A DNA stretch of 64,000 nucleotides from Halomicrobium katesii DSM 19301 (GCF_000379085.1 NZ_KB905378.1:2633541-2697540), one strand, 5' to 3'. Positions 42,871-52,397 are shown, counted from the first letter of the stretch. Translations and numbers: made by a program. Notes: generated by a model from the letters alone, not told the origin.

Positions 42871-43923
42871 ATGCCCCGCGACGACCTCCGGGACGCACTG
42901 GAGCAGGTCATCACCGTCTTCGACCTCGGTGAGTACGAGGTCACGGCCTACCTCGCGGTGCTGGAACACGGCGAGCTCTCCGCGTCGGAGCTGTCCGAGC
43001 ACACGGACATCCCACAGCCACGGGTCTACGACACCGTCCGCAGCCTCAGCGACGTCGGCCTCGTCGAGCTGAAAGACAGCCGCCCGATGACGGTGCTCGC
43101 GATCGATCCGCGGGAGGCCTTCGACGACGTGCAGTCCTCGCTCGACTCCCTCGTCGACGACCTCTCGCGGCGCTACACCGCACCGACGCGCAAGCCCGAG
43201 GCGGTCTCGCTGGTGAAGTCCCGGCCGACGATACTGCGCTATCTCGAAGACATCATCACCGCCGCCGAGTACGAGCTGATGCTGTCGCTGACGCCGCGGC
43301 TGCTCGATCGGTTCGAGGACGCGCTCCGGTCGGTCCACGACGAGGGCGTCGCCATCGAGATCGTCCTCTCGCCGGCCGCCAAAGCCCCGCCTGCCGGCGA
43401 ATTCGACTACCGGGGCCTCGCCACGACCGTCAAAGGCCGGCGCGGGATCACGACGCCGGTCGTCGCCGTCGCCGACGGCAACTACTCGATGTACGCCACC
43501 CGCGAGAGCGTGCGCGGGAACAACGACCGCTACGGCGTCATCTTCAACCGCTCTGAGCTCGGCTTTCTCGTCTCTGGCTTTCTCAACACGGTGCTGTGGA
43601 CGACCGCCGAGACGATCGTCGGCAACGGCGAGGGCCTGTCGTTTCCCCGGCGCTACGGGACGATCCGACGGTGTATCTCAGACCTGCAGGCCCTCGACGG
43701 CGAGTTCTACGCGGCCATCGAGGGACGGGACGTCGAAAGCGGCGATCCGCGCGTCGTCGAGGGCCGGATCGTCGAGGCCGAGTTCGGTCGCAACCGCGAG
43801 GTCGCGACCCTGACGGTCGACGGCGAGGACGGACGCGTCGCCGTCGGGGACCGCGTGGCCGCCTACGAGGACATCGAGGCGTTCACCATCAGCGTCGGCC
43901 GCGACGAGCCACCGACGACGTAG
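42871..43923 (+). CDS. TrmB family transcriptional regulator (2)
   Basis: 350 residues. N-terminal winged HTH (LGEYEVTAYLAVLEHGELSA, then PQPRVYDTVRSLSDVGL), then a PLD-like TrmB effector domain from about residue 110 (SLVKSRPTILRYLED; SGFLNTVLWTTAET). It resembles the regulator at 34107-35183 in length and layout but is diverged. It lies 81 nt after glucose dehydrogenase on the same strand, so it likely regulates glucose oxidation or the whole island. Confidence 0.87.
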   Translation: MPRDDLRDALEQVITVFDLGEYEVTAYLAVLEHGELSASELSEHTDIPQPRVYDTVRSLSDVGLVELKDSRPMTVLAIDPREAFDDVQSSLDSLVDDLSRRYTAPTRKPEAVSLVKSRPTILRYLEDIITAAEYELMLSLTPRLLDRFEDALRSVHDEGVAIEIVLSPAAKAPPAGEFDYRGLATTVKGRRGITTPVVAVADGNYSMYATRESVRGNNDRYGVIFNRSELGFLVSGFLNTVLWTTAETIVGNGEGLSFPRRYGTIRRCISDLQALDGEFYAAIEGRDVESGDPRVVEGRIVEAEFGRNREVATLTVDGEDGRVAVGDRVAAYEDIEAFTISVGRDEPPTT

Positions 43924-43955
43924 CGAGGCGACGTGTGCTACCACCCCGCGTTTCC

Positions 43956-43971
43956 TTTTGGGTAACCTAAA
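43956..43971 (+). promoter_or_regulatory. Iron-box TTTTGG-N4-CCTAAA before the GT2 gene
   Basis: TTTTGGGTAACCTAAA lies 32 nt before the ATG at 44004, over the expected BRE/TATA position, which suits repression by a DtxR/Idr-type iron regulator. It is one of six such boxes in the window. Confidence 0.65.
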
Positions 43972-44003
43972 ACTCAAGTACGTCCGGCAGAGACCCCTAT
44001 CTA

Positions 44004-44714
44004 ATGAGCCAACAGACGGTTTCACAAGGAGAGGATGGGTTCACCTTCGACGACCTGACGGTCGTCATGGGGACGTACAACGAGGCCGAAGCGATCGGGA
44101 CGGTCCTCTCGGATATCGACGCCGAGACGGACGGCCGCGCGAACGTGATCTGTGTCGACGGGTCGAGCGACCGCACGCCGGAGATCGCCCGCGACCACGG
44201 TGCCCGCGTCATCGAACAGGAGCCACAGGGGTACGGCGTCGCCGTCCGCGAGGCGGTGCTGGCCGCCGACCGGCCCGTGGTAGTCACGACCGACTGCGAC
44301 GACACGTACCCGATGGATCGGCTCGGCGACTTCCTCGATCTGATCGACGACGGCGCGGACGTGGTCAGCGGCGACCGGCTCTACCACGGTGCCGATCCGA
44401 TGCCGGCGTTCAATCGCTTCGGGAACCACGCCTTCGCCGTCCTGGCGAGCGTCCTGATGGGCGAGCGCGTCCACGACACGACGACCGGCATGCGGGCCTA
44501 CCGCCGCGAGGTCGTCCAGAAGATCGAGTGGACCGAGAACACCGGCCTCTCGGCGGAGCTGTTGATCCGCCCGCTGATGCGGGGCTACGACGTGCGCGAG
44601 GAGCCCATCGCCTACGCCGAGCGGGCCGGCGAGACGAAGCTCGACCCGCTCTCGGGCGGTGCAGCCATCGCGAAGTCGATCGTCAAAGTCTGCCTCCAAG
44701 AGCGGGGCCGCTGA
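44004..44714 (+). CDS. Family 2 glycosyltransferase (dolichyl-phosphate hexose synthase type)
   Basis: 236 residues of the DPM1/AglJ-like GT2 group: TVVMGTYNEAEAIGTVL, CVDGSSDRTPEIAR, TTDCDDTYPMD (metal-binding DxD-like) and DTTTGMRAYRR. No membrane anchor, so a cytoplasmic-face enzyme likely using a nucleotide sugar and a polyprenyl phosphate acceptor. An iron box overlaps its promoter. It is convergent with the gluconate-dehydrogenase-subunit-like gene with no gap. Confidence 0.85.
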   Translation: MSQQTVSQGEDGFTFDDLTVVMGTYNEAEAIGTVLSDIDAETDGRANVICVDGSSDRTPEIARDHGARVIEQEPQGYGVAVREAVLAADRPVVVTTDCDDTYPMDRLGDFLDLIDDGADVVSGDRLYHGADPMPAFNRFGNHAFAVLASVLMGERVHDTTTGMRAYRREVVQKIEWTENTGLSAELLIRPLMRGYDVREEPIAYAERAGETKLDPLSGGAAIAKSIVKVCLQERGR

Positions 44715-45254
44715 TCACCGCTCGGGCGGCTGTCGGTAGCTCTCCGTCCCACCGGGATGGCCCTGCGGGTTTTCCAGACCGACGAGCCTGCCGCCGGTCG
44801 GGGACGAGTACAGCGCGTACTGGAGTTCGTTGACCAGGTAGTACCGGACTCGTTCTTCCGGTCGCCCGTCCGGGTCCGGATCCGCGGTGTCGACGCCGAA
44901 CTCCCGGAGCAACTCGTCTCTCCCGGCCCGGTCGAGCGCTGCGAAGGACTGCTCTTCCCACGTCTGGGCGTAGGATTCGAGGTCGTCCAGCGCCGTCGCC
45001 ATCCCGCGCCCGTACGCCGGTCGGTCGTCGATCTTCCCGACGACGTACCGCTCGACGAACGCGTCGACGTTGTCGACGGCGTCGGGGTAGATCGTGTCAG
45101 CGAGCGCGAGCAGCGTCTCGCGCTGTCGCTCCGATAGCCCCGACTGCTCGTCGTCCCGACGGAGCCAATCCCAGGTCAACGCGCTCCCGGCGGCGACGCC
45201 GCCGATCCCGAGCGCGATCACCGCGTCGCGTCGCGTGAGTTCGTAGTCGGTCAT
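44715..45254 (-). CDS. Gluconate 2-dehydrogenase subunit 3-like Tat protein
   Basis: 179 residues. A Tat-like motif TRRDAVIALGIGGVAAGS at the N-terminus, then the helical subunit-3 domain (SERQRETLLALADTIYPD). In known systems this small subunit pairs with a GMC-family FAD subunit; none is encoded here, so it is an orphan. Its ATG overlaps the stop of the upstream GT-C gene by 4 nt, making it the last gene of the iron-uptake operon. Confidence 0.8.
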   Translation of the reverse strand: MTDYELTRRDAVIALGIGGVAAGSALTWDWLRRDDEQSGLSERQRETLLALADTIYPDAVDNVDAFVERYVVGKIDDRPAYGRGMATALDDLESYAQTWEEQSFAALDRAGRDELLREFGVDTADPDPDGRPEERVRYYLVNELQYALYSSPTGGRLVGLENPQGHPGGTESYRQPPER

Positions 45255-47248
45255 GGTGTCGTAAGCGTCGTCTCGATCGAGACGCCGTCCTCGTGGCTGC
45301 CGGGGACGTACGCCGCTTCGCCGCCACAGAGTCGCCCGTCCCGACAGACCTCAGCGTACGGCGTCAGGACGCGGACAGTGCCGTCGGCGGTCTCGACGGG
45401 GAGTTCGAACCGGTACGTGAAACCCGCACCGGTGCCGTAGTCGACGAACGCCGACAGGACGAGTCGCTCGCGGTCCGCGAGGGGGACGACCGTCCGGTCG
45501 AGCCCCTCGCCGGTCAGCGCTGCCCGCTCCCCGTCGAGGGTCAACTGGAGCGACAGCGACTCACGGCCGGCCGCGTCGGCGGTCGTGTAGCCGCTCCCGT
45601 TCTCGCTGGCCAGCCGAATCGACACCCGCTCTGCGAACCGTGGCACTCCGAGCGTCGTCTCCTGACGCACCGTCTCGCCGCTGGCGTGCTCGACGCGCTG
45701 GAGCCGCGGCTCGACTGTCGCGCCGGTCGTGGGCGACCACGGCCCGCGGTAGGTGTACCGATGGATCTCCCGGTCGGGGAACGCGTCGACGACGGCGAAC
45801 TGCCGCTCGCCGAGCGCGTACACCGTCCCGTCGTCGTAGCCCGGATCGTTTCGCAGGGCCTGGAAGGGATGGCCCAGCCAGTCGCCGTACGGCGTCGGCA
45901 AGAAGACGAGCCCGTCGTCGAGCGACCGCTCCTCGAACGGCTCGTAGGCCCGCTCGTAGCGGTCGGTGACGGCGGCGTTGTCCGACACCGGCTCCGCGAC
46001 CATGGCGACGCCCAGACCGGCACAGAGCGTCGCGGAGAGGACGAGCGCCGCGGTGACGTGTCGGGCGCTCGCCCAGGAGCGACGCCGTACCGTCTGCCGG
46101 AGCCGCTCCCACGCGACGGTCAGCCCGACCGCGCCGAAGACGACCGTCGGCAAGAGGAGGTCGACGTGGTAGTACGTCCCGAGCGCGTGGACCAGTCCGT
46201 CGCCGGCCCGATCCAGTTCGCCGAGCGTGTTCAGCGTGCCCCAGAAGAAGAGGTTCCCGACGGGCACCGTCACCGCGATGCCGGCGACGGTCGCCTGTCG
46301 CGGCGTCAGTCCCCGCCTGATCGCCGCCGCGAAGCCGAGGACGGCCGCAAGCGTCCCCAGCGCACCGGCGACGACCCACCTGGTCGCGTACACCCACAGC
46401 GCCACGGCGTTCGATCGCAGCGCCAGCGCGGGCGTGTACTCCCGGCTGTAGCCGGCGATCTCTCGAAGGCCGAACCCCGGTCCGTCCATGGGAGCGAAGA
46501 CCTGGTAGGGAAAGCGCAGCGGATCGCCGGTCATCACCGCGTTGTGGCCCAGCGCTACGGCGACGCCGACGATTCCCAGCGCCGCCGTCAGTCCCTGTCT
46601 CACGAGTGGCTCGCGCTCCAGTTCCCGCAGCGTCCACAGCGCGTGGGCGATGAACGGCGCGGCGAACAGGACCGCGGTGTAGGGGCGCGCGAAGAAGGCG
46701 ATCCCGATCGCGATTCCCGCCGCGACCGCGCTCGCTCGGCTCCCGGTCCGGTCGGCGTGGAGGTACGCCGCCGCGAACGCGAGGTTCCAGAGCGTCGTCG
46801 GGACGTACGGGAGAAACACCGACGCGTCGACGAGAAAGAGCGGCGAGCCCAGTAGCAGGCCCCCGGCCAGCAGTCCCCGCCGACGGTCGAACAGTTCCGT
46901 GCCGACCCGGACCGTCAGCGCGACGACGACGCCGGCCACCAGCGCGAGCGCGACTCGATACCCGCCCAGGAGTTTGCCGACGGCGAACATCGCCGCCGGA
47001 ACCGGCGAGTACTTGGGATACAGCCGGCCGTCGCCGGCCTCGACGAAGAACCACGGTCTGAAGGCGTCGGTGACGGGCGGATCGAGGAACAGCCGCCCCT
47101 CCAGCAACATGGCCGCCTGCTGGAGATAGACGGCCTCGTCGTGGTTGGTCGTGTGGTAGGGAAACACCTGCGTCGCCAGCCCGTAGACGACGATCCCGGC
47201 CGTCACCGCCAGCCCCGCGACCGCGAACCGGTGGCGACGGGGCGTCAT
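45251..47248 (-). CDS. GT-C superfamily membrane glycosyltransferase (ArnT/PMT-like)
   Basis: 665 residues. About ten to eleven membrane helices cover residues 8-410. The first external loop has NHDEAVYLQQA, the acidic motif expected for a GT-C catalytic site using a polyprenyl-phosphate sugar. The C-terminal 230 residues are a soluble beta-rich domain, probably outside the cell. The acceptor is unknown. Overlapping start/stop codons on both sides (47245-47248 and 45251-45254) embed it in the fbp operon. Confidence 0.82.
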   Translation of the reverse strand: MTPRRHRFAVAGLAVTAGIVVYGLATQVFPYHTTNHDEAVYLQQAAMLLEGRLFLDPPVTDAFRPWFFVEAGDGRLYPKYSPVPAAMFAVGKLLGGYRVALALVAGVVVALTVRVGTELFDRRRGLLAGGLLLGSPLFLVDASVFLPYVPTTLWNLAFAAAYLHADRTGSRASAVAAGIAIGIAFFARPYTAVLFAAPFIAHALWTLRELEREPLVRQGLTAALGIVGVAVALGHNAVMTGDPLRFPYQVFAPMDGPGFGLREIAGYSREYTPALALRSNAVALWVYATRWVVAGALGTLAAVLGFAAAIRRGLTPRQATVAGIAVTVPVGNLFFWGTLNTLGELDRAGDGLVHALGTYYHVDLLLPTVVFGAVGLTVAWERLRQTVRRRSWASARHVTAALVLSATLCAGLGVAMVAEPVSDNAAVTDRYERAYEPFEERSLDDGLVFLPTPYGDWLGHPFQALRNDPGYDDGTVYALGERQFAVVDAFPDREIHRYTYRGPWSPTTGATVEPRLQRVEHASGETVRQETTLGVPRFAERVSIRLASENGSGYTTADAAGRESLSLQLTLDGERAALTGEGLDRTVVPLADRERLVLSAFVDYGTGAGFTYRFELPVETADGTVRVLTPYAEVCRDGRLCGGEAAYVPGSHEDGVSIETTLTTP

Positions 47249-48378
47249 TCGGTTGGGTACCAGGCCAGCGGGTGGTCGGCCGTCAGATCGATCTCGACCG
47301 GTTCGCCCGGTTCGAACGACTCGCTGTGGTTGTGCAGACAGTGGACCACGTCGCCGCTGTGGAGCTTCACCCGGTAGACGAAGGAGGGGCCGTTGTACTG
47401 GCGCTGCGTGACGTAGCCGTCGGCGGTCGACTCCGCGGTCGGGATCGCCCGCAGGTCGTCGGGCCGGACGAGCACGTCGACGGTCGCGCCGTTGTACGCC
47501 TCGACGGGGCCGTTGAGCCGGCCCGTCCTGAACGTCCCCATTCCGGTCTCGATGTCGTCGCCGGCCACGCGGGCAGAGAGGAAACTCGCCTGCCCGAGGA
47601 AGCTCGCGACGAAGCGCGACTCGGGGTTCTCGAAGACCTCGGCGGGGTCGCCCACCTGCTCGATCGTGCCGTCGTTCATGATCGCGACGCGGTCGGAGAT
47701 CGACAGGGCCTCCTCCTGGTCGTGCGTGACCGAGATCGCGGTCACGCCGGCTCGCTTGAGGATCTTCCGGACCTCCTCGCGCATCTCGACCCGGAGGCGC
47801 ACGTCGAGATTCGAGAACGGCTCGTCGAGCAGCAACACGTCGGGTTCGGGCGCGAGCGAGCGCGCCAGCGCGACCCGCTGTTGCTGGCCGCCGGAGAGCT
47901 TGCTGGGCATCTTCTCGCGGTGGTCGGTGAGATCGACGAGCTCCAGCAGCTCCGTGACCCGCTCGTCGGCCTCGTGACTGTCGGCGTCACGGAGCCCGAA
48001 GGCGATGTTCTCCGCGACGTTCAGGTGGGGAAAGAGCGCGTAGTCCTGGAAGACGATCCCGACGTTTCGCTCTTCGGGCTTGCGGAAGGTCGATCCGTCG
48101 GCGACGGCCCGCTCCTCGATCTGGATCGAACCACCCGAAGGGCGTTCGAGGCCGGCGACCATGCGCAGCGTCGTCGTCTTCCCACAGCCCGAGGGGCCGA
48201 GCAGTGTCAGTAGCTCGCCGTCGTTGACCGACAGCGAGAGGTCGTCGACCGCCGTCTCCGCGCCGTACTCGCGGGTGATCCCGTCGAGTTCGACGACGGT
48301 CGCCGAGGGGTCGTCGACCGCCGATTCGACCGAGTCGAACGCTGCTGTCGTGTTGCGCGTGTCTATGTCAGGCTCCAT
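47245..48378 (-). CDS. Iron(III)-type ABC transporter ATP-binding protein
   Basis: 377 residues. Walker A GPSGCGKTTT, Q loop VFQDYALFPHL, signature LSGGQQQRVALARSL, Walker B VLLLDEPFSNLD, switch H in VTHDQEEAL, and a TOBE domain at the C-terminus. The sequence and gene order (binding protein, fused permease, ATPase) fit the FbpABC/thiamine/2-aminoethylphosphonate group; the iron box favours iron. The start overlaps the permease by 11 nt. A 30-residue polar N-terminal extension precedes the usual start. Confidence 0.9.
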   Translation of the reverse strand: MEPDIDTRNTTAAFDSVESAVDDPSATVVELDGITREYGAETAVDDLSLSVNDGELLTLLGPSGCGKTTTLRMVAGLERPSGGSIQIEERAVADGSTFRKPEERNVGIVFQDYALFPHLNVAENIAFGLRDADSHEADERVTELLELVDLTDHREKMPSKLSGGQQQRVALARSLAPEPDVLLLDEPFSNLDVRLRVEMREEVRKILKRAGVTAISVTHDQEEALSISDRVAIMNDGTIEQVGDPAEVFENPESRFVASFLGQASFLSARVAGDDIETGMGTFRTGRLNGPVEAYNGATVDVLVRPDDLRAIPTAESTADGYVTQRQYNGPSFVYRVKLHSGDVVHCLHNHSESFEPGEPVEIDLTADHPLAWYPTE

Positions 48379-49993
48379 TCTGTTGTTCCCTCCCGAGGAT
48401 GACGAGCATCGACAGTCCGGACACGGCGACGAGTACGAGCGCCGGGACCGCGGCCTGCCCGTAGTAGCCGGACTCCTGGACCCGCCAGATGTACGTGACG
48501 AAGGTCTCGAATCCCAGCGGCCGCAGCATCAGGGTCGCCGGCAGCTCTTTCATCGTCGTCAGGAAGACCAGCGCGCCGCCGGCCGCGATACCGGGCGCGA
48601 CCAGGGGCAAGACGACCTTCCGGAAGGCCGTCAGCGGCGGGTATCCCAGCGACCGAGCGGCCTCGACGTAGCTGGGATCGACCTGTAACAGCGACGACTT
48701 CGTCGTCCCCACCGCCTGTGGCATGAACCGGACGACATAGGCGAACACGAGCAGGAACACCGTGTTGTAGACGAAGGGGACGTACTTGAGGCTGAGGAAG
48801 ACCAGCGCGAGGCCCAGCACGACGCCGGGGACCGCGTAGCCGACGTAGCTCAGTCGGTCCGGCAGCGAGCTGATCCGCGAGTCGCCGCGGGCCGCGAGGT
48901 ACGCGAGCGGGAGCGCGACGACGACGCTGACCGCCGCCGCCGCGGCCGCGACGGTCAGCGAGTTCCAGGCAAAGCCCAGCTCGAAGGGCCGGCCGGCACC
49001 CGAGTAGCCGACGCCGCCCCTGACGAGCCACTGCAGGAGGATCGCGATCGGGAGCGCGAGACCCAGCGTCGCGACCGCGCCACAGAACAGCGTCGCCGGG
49101 AGCTTCCAGACGCCGAGCTTGATCTCGCCGGGGCGGCGCGCGCCGCGACTGACGTACGCGCCGTCTCGACCGGCCTCGATCCGCGACTCGATGGCGAGGA
49201 TGACGACCGCCATGGCGAGCAACAGCCACGAGAGCACGGCGGCGTAGTCGATCCGGCGGGCCCCGAACTCGTTGAAGATCATCCGGGTGAACACGTCGTA
49301 CTTCATGATCGACGGGGTCCCGAAGTCGCCGAGCGTGTAGAGGGCCACGAGCAGTCCGCCGCCCGCGATCCCCGGCAGGATCTGGGGCAGCGTGACGCGC
49401 TTGAACGCCTCCCAGCGCGTGTGGTTGAGCGAGCGTGCGGCCTCGACGATCGTCCCGTCGAACGACAGCAGGGCGGCCCGTGTCGTCAGGAAGATGTAGG
49501 GGTACGTAAACAGCGTCAACACCAGCGTCGCGCCGGGCAGCCCGTAAATCGCAGGAATCTGGTCGACGCCGAGGGGCGCGAGCAGGTCCGAGAGGTGGCC
49601 CTGCGGGCCGAACGCCGAGACGAACGCGAACGCGCCGATGTAGCTGGGGACGACCAGTGGCAACGCGCTCGTGACCGTCCAGAACCGGCGGAAGGGGAGG
49701 TCCGTCTGGACCGTCAGAATCGCCAGCGGCACGCCGACGAACGCGGACAACAGGGTCACGCTGCCCACCAGCACGATCGTGTTCGCCGTCACCTCGATCG
49801 TCGTCTGGCTGGTGAGCAACTCGATCGCACGCGCGGCGTCCATCTCGCCGGCCCGGAGGACGAGCCAGGCGAGCGGCGAGAGCACGAGGAGCGTGATCGC
49901 GACGGCGACGCCGGAGAGCACCCTGGAGGCGGAGCGTTCGGTGGTCGCTCCCTGGGTCTGCTCGACGACGCGGTCGCGATCTCCAGTGGCCAT
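48368..49993 (-). CDS. Iron(III)-type ABC transporter permease (double-length FbpB)
   Basis: 541 residues with about twelve membrane helices arranged as two homologous halves, each with its own EAA-type loop (EAARSLNHTRWEAFKRVTLP in the first; EAARSLGYPPLTAFRKVVLP in the second). A single polypeptide therefore supplies both membrane halves, as in FbpB/SfuB. The ATG at 49993 overlaps the binding-protein stop by one base (TGATG). Confidence 0.92.
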   Translation of the reverse strand: MATGDRDRVVEQTQGATTERSASRVLSGVAVAITLLVLSPLAWLVLRAGEMDAARAIELLTSQTTIEVTANTIVLVGSVTLLSAFVGVPLAILTVQTDLPFRRFWTVTSALPLVVPSYIGAFAFVSAFGPQGHLSDLLAPLGVDQIPAIYGLPGATLVLTLFTYPYIFLTTRAALLSFDGTIVEAARSLNHTRWEAFKRVTLPQILPGIAGGGLLVALYTLGDFGTPSIMKYDVFTRMIFNEFGARRIDYAAVLSWLLLAMAVVILAIESRIEAGRDGAYVSRGARRPGEIKLGVWKLPATLFCGAVATLGLALPIAILLQWLVRGGVGYSGAGRPFELGFAWNSLTVAAAAAAVSVVVALPLAYLAARGDSRISSLPDRLSYVGYAVPGVVLGLALVFLSLKYVPFVYNTVFLLVFAYVVRFMPQAVGTTKSSLLQVDPSYVEAARSLGYPPLTAFRKVVLPLVAPGIAAGGALVFLTTMKELPATLMLRPLGFETFVTYIWRVQESGYYGQAAVPALVLVAVSGLSMLVILGREQQNGA

Positions 49994-51183
49994 CAGAGGA
50001 CGCCGACCTCACGCAGCATGTCGACCGTCCCGCCCAGATCCGATAGCTCGCCGAGATCGATGTCCGGCGGATTCAGCTCGTCGATCGTCGGGAGGCCGCC
50101 GACCGGCTCGACGCCCGAGATCATCGGGTAGGCGTAGGTCCGGGTCGCGAAGAACTCCTGGGCCTCCGCCGAGAGGACGTGCCGGAGGAAGTTCTCCGCG
50201 AGCGCCTCGTTCTCGGTGCCGTCGAGGATCTGGGCACCGGAGACGTTGACCAGCGCACCGGCGTCGCCCTCGGTGAACGCGAGGTCGATCGGGGCCGAGG
50301 AGCGGTCGCTCTGGACCCGCAGCGAGTAGTAGTGGTTCGCGAAACCGGCCGTGATCTCGCCGTCGGCCACGCGGTTCGAGACGGCGAACTCGTTGTCGTA
50401 GGTCGTGACCCCGAGGTCCTGCATGGACTGGAGCCACTGCCGAGTCGTCTCGTCGTCCTCGATGACGCGCATGGCGGTCACGAACGACTGGAAGGCGCTG
50501 TAACTGGGTGCCCAGCCGAAGGAGTCTCCGAAGGCGCTCGTCTCGGGGAACGCCGCGACCGTACTCGGCACGTCACCGGCCGAGAGCTCGTTCGTGTTGT
50601 ACGGGATCGCGCGGGCGCGGCCGGCGAAGCCGACCCAGCGGTCCTCGCTGTCCTTGAAGACGTCGCGAACGGGATCAGTCACTTCGGCGGACATCGACAC
50701 GGCGGCACCGTCCTCGGCGACCGACCCCAGCGAACCGGCGTCGACGGCCATGAACACGTCGGCCGGCGTGCTGCCTGCGCGGTTCTCCTCTGCGATCCGG
50801 TTGGCGAGGTTGCTCGCCGACTCCTGCTGTGCGCTCACACTGAAATCGGGGTAGATCTGTTCGAGGAGATCGACCAGGTCGAGGTAGAGGCCGCTCTCGC
50901 CGCCGCCGAGGTACATCGTCAGTTCGCCCGAGAGGTCAGGGAGGTCGTCGATGCTGGTCCCCTCCGGGGCGGAGCGTTGCTCGACGAGCGGACCAGAGCC
51001 ACGGAAGTCACCGAGCGATAGCTCGCTGGCGCTCGTGCCGTCGCTTCCACCGGGAAGCATATCCGTACACCCGGCGAGCGCGCCGGCAGCGAGCGTCCCG
51101 CTGGCGGCCAGGAATCCGCGTCGTGACGATGGACGCGAGCGATTTCGATCCGATCGGTCGGCGTCGTCAGCGTTGTGTTCCAT
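49993..51183 (-). CDS. Iron(III)-type ABC transporter substrate-binding lipoprotein
   Basis: 396 residues. Tat motif SSRRGFLAASG, lipobox ALAGC, then an FbpA-like type II binding fold: LTMYLGGGESGLYLDLVDLL, GFAGRARAIPYNTNEL and NRVADGEITAGFANHYYSL with tyrosines that could bind ferric iron (HYY). First gene of the operon. Two ATGs are adjacent (51186 and 51183); the second was chosen, though either is possible. An iron box lies 8 nt upstream between the TATA box and the start. Confidence 0.9.
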   Translation of the reverse strand: MEHNADDADRSDRNRSRPSSRRGFLAASGTLAAGALAGCTDMLPGGSDGTSASELSLGDFRGSGPLVEQRSAPEGTSIDDLPDLSGELTMYLGGGESGLYLDLVDLLEQIYPDFSVSAQQESASNLANRIAEENRAGSTPADVFMAVDAGSLGSVAEDGAAVSMSAEVTDPVRDVFKDSEDRWVGFAGRARAIPYNTNELSAGDVPSTVAAFPETSAFGDSFGWAPSYSAFQSFVTAMRVIEDDETTRQWLQSMQDLGVTTYDNEFAVSNRVADGEITAGFANHYYSLRVQSDRSSAPIDLAFTEGDAGALVNVSGAQILDGTENEALAENFLRHVLSAEAQEFFATRTYAYPMISGVEPVGGLPTIDELNPPDIDLGELSDLGGTVDMLREVGVL

Positions 51184-51190
51184 CATTGAA

Positions 51191-51206
51191 TTTAGGCCCT
51201 CCTAAA
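51191..51206 (-). promoter_or_regulatory. Iron-box TTTAGG-N4-CCTAAA of the fbp operon
   Basis: TTTAGGCCCTCCTAAA is a perfect 6-4-6 inverted repeat between a TATA-like ggtataag (about 51210-51217, minus strand) and the binding-protein start. This position would block transcription, as expected for an iron-loaded DtxR/Idr-type repressor controlling iron uptake. Confidence 0.72.
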
Positions 51207-51220
51207 GAACTTATACCTTT

Positions 51221-52381
51221 CTAATCGTCCGCCGGTACGGCCGCCGGTTTTTCGCTGACGCTACCGGGGTCGATCTCGTCGAGACAGCTCAGCCAGTCGA
51301 GCATGTACTCCCCGCAGTAGTTCAGGAACGGCCCGTTCTCCCAGTCGTCGAAGTCGCCCTCGGCGAGGGCCCGTGCCATCGCTCGGAACACGCCGGCGTA
51401 GCTGTCTGCGTCGCCGCCGACCTCGTCGACGATCTCCCAGACGTGCTCGTTCAGTTCGAGTCCGTGGACCTCGTTGGTCAGGTCCGAGAACGTCGAACGC
51501 GGGGCCTTGTTGTGCTCACAGAGCGGGTCGCCGTTGTACACCTGCTTGCCGAGCACGTCGGCCGCGCGTTTGAGGAAGAGTCCGCTCCAGATGTCGTCGA
51601 AGCGGCCCACGTCCCAGCGGTTGTCGTCCATGGGCAACTGGTAGAAGGCTGGGATCACTTCCCGACGGAAGGCGAGGTTCATCGAGCAGACGGTGAGGTA
51701 CTGGCCCGGTGCGGCGACGAAGTCCGTCCCGTAGTCCTCGCTGGTCGTGCGCGTCTGGGCCTGGCCCTGGAGGTCGCCGTCCATCAGGATCCGGACCGCG
51801 TCGAGGTCGGGCACGTTCGTCCAGAGGCCCTGTGAGGCGACGACCTCGTCGACGTGGGCGGTCTCGGTCTCGACGGTCTCGTCCATGGCGGCGTAGGGGT
51901 AGCCACGCGGGTAGAGGTCGTGGTCGGACTGATAGAGGACGTTGATCCACTGCTCGTCCGAGCGGACCTGCTCGATCTCGCCGTCGTAGTCGAGGTTCCG
52001 CATGTGTGTGCCAAAGAAGTCCACGTCGTCGTGGGGGAGCGTGTCGTCGTCGATGAACACGCCGTACTCGAAGTCGTTGGCCCACATGTACAGCAGGCCG
52101 AAGGAGGTCTGTGCGTGACTGGCCTCGGGAATCAGGTGGTCGTACTCGCCCGCGCCCTGTCGTTCGAACCACTCGGTGCGGCGCGAGCCGTCGAACACTT
52201 CGCCGTCGACGCCCAGATCGTCGATCAGCGCGGCCATTTCGTCGGTGTCACAGAAGTCCTCTGTCACGAGAACGAACGACAGGCGGTCGGTGTCGAACCC
52301 GTGTCGACGCGCGTTCTCGACGTACGCCTCGATACACTCGTACTCCCTGATCGTCGGAACGACGACGCAGATGTCGGTCAT
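51221..52381 (-). CDS. Reversibly glycosylated polypeptide-like glycosyltransferase (GT75-like)
   Basis: 386 residues. The start MTDICVVVPTIREYECIEAY and the acidic metal motif GVFIDDDTLPHDDVDFFG fit the RGP/alpha-1,4-glucan-protein synthase family of haloarchaea and plants (UDP-sugar mutase or transferase). Soluble. It lies directly upstream of the fbp operon on the same strand, and its own promoter has an iron box, so it is probably expressed together with iron uptake. Confidence 0.82.
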   Translation of the reverse strand: MTDICVVVPTIREYECIEAYVENARRHGFDTDRLSFVLVTEDFCDTDEMAALIDDLGVDGEVFDGSRRTEWFERQGAGEYDHLIPEASHAQTSFGLLYMWANDFEYGVFIDDDTLPHDDVDFFGTHMRNLDYDGEIEQVRSDEQWINVLYQSDHDLYPRGYPYAAMDETVETETAHVDEVVASQGLWTNVPDLDAVRILMDGDLQGQAQTRTTSEDYGTDFVAAPGQYLTVCSMNLAFRREVIPAFYQLPMDDNRWDVGRFDDIWSGLFLKRAADVLGKQVYNGDPLCEHNKAPRSTFSDLTNEVHGLELNEHVWEIVDEVGGDADSYAGVFRAMARALAEGDFDDWENGPFLNYCGEYMLDWLSCLDEIDPGSVSEKPAAVPADD

Positions 52382-52397
52382 CGGTTGCTCACATCTC

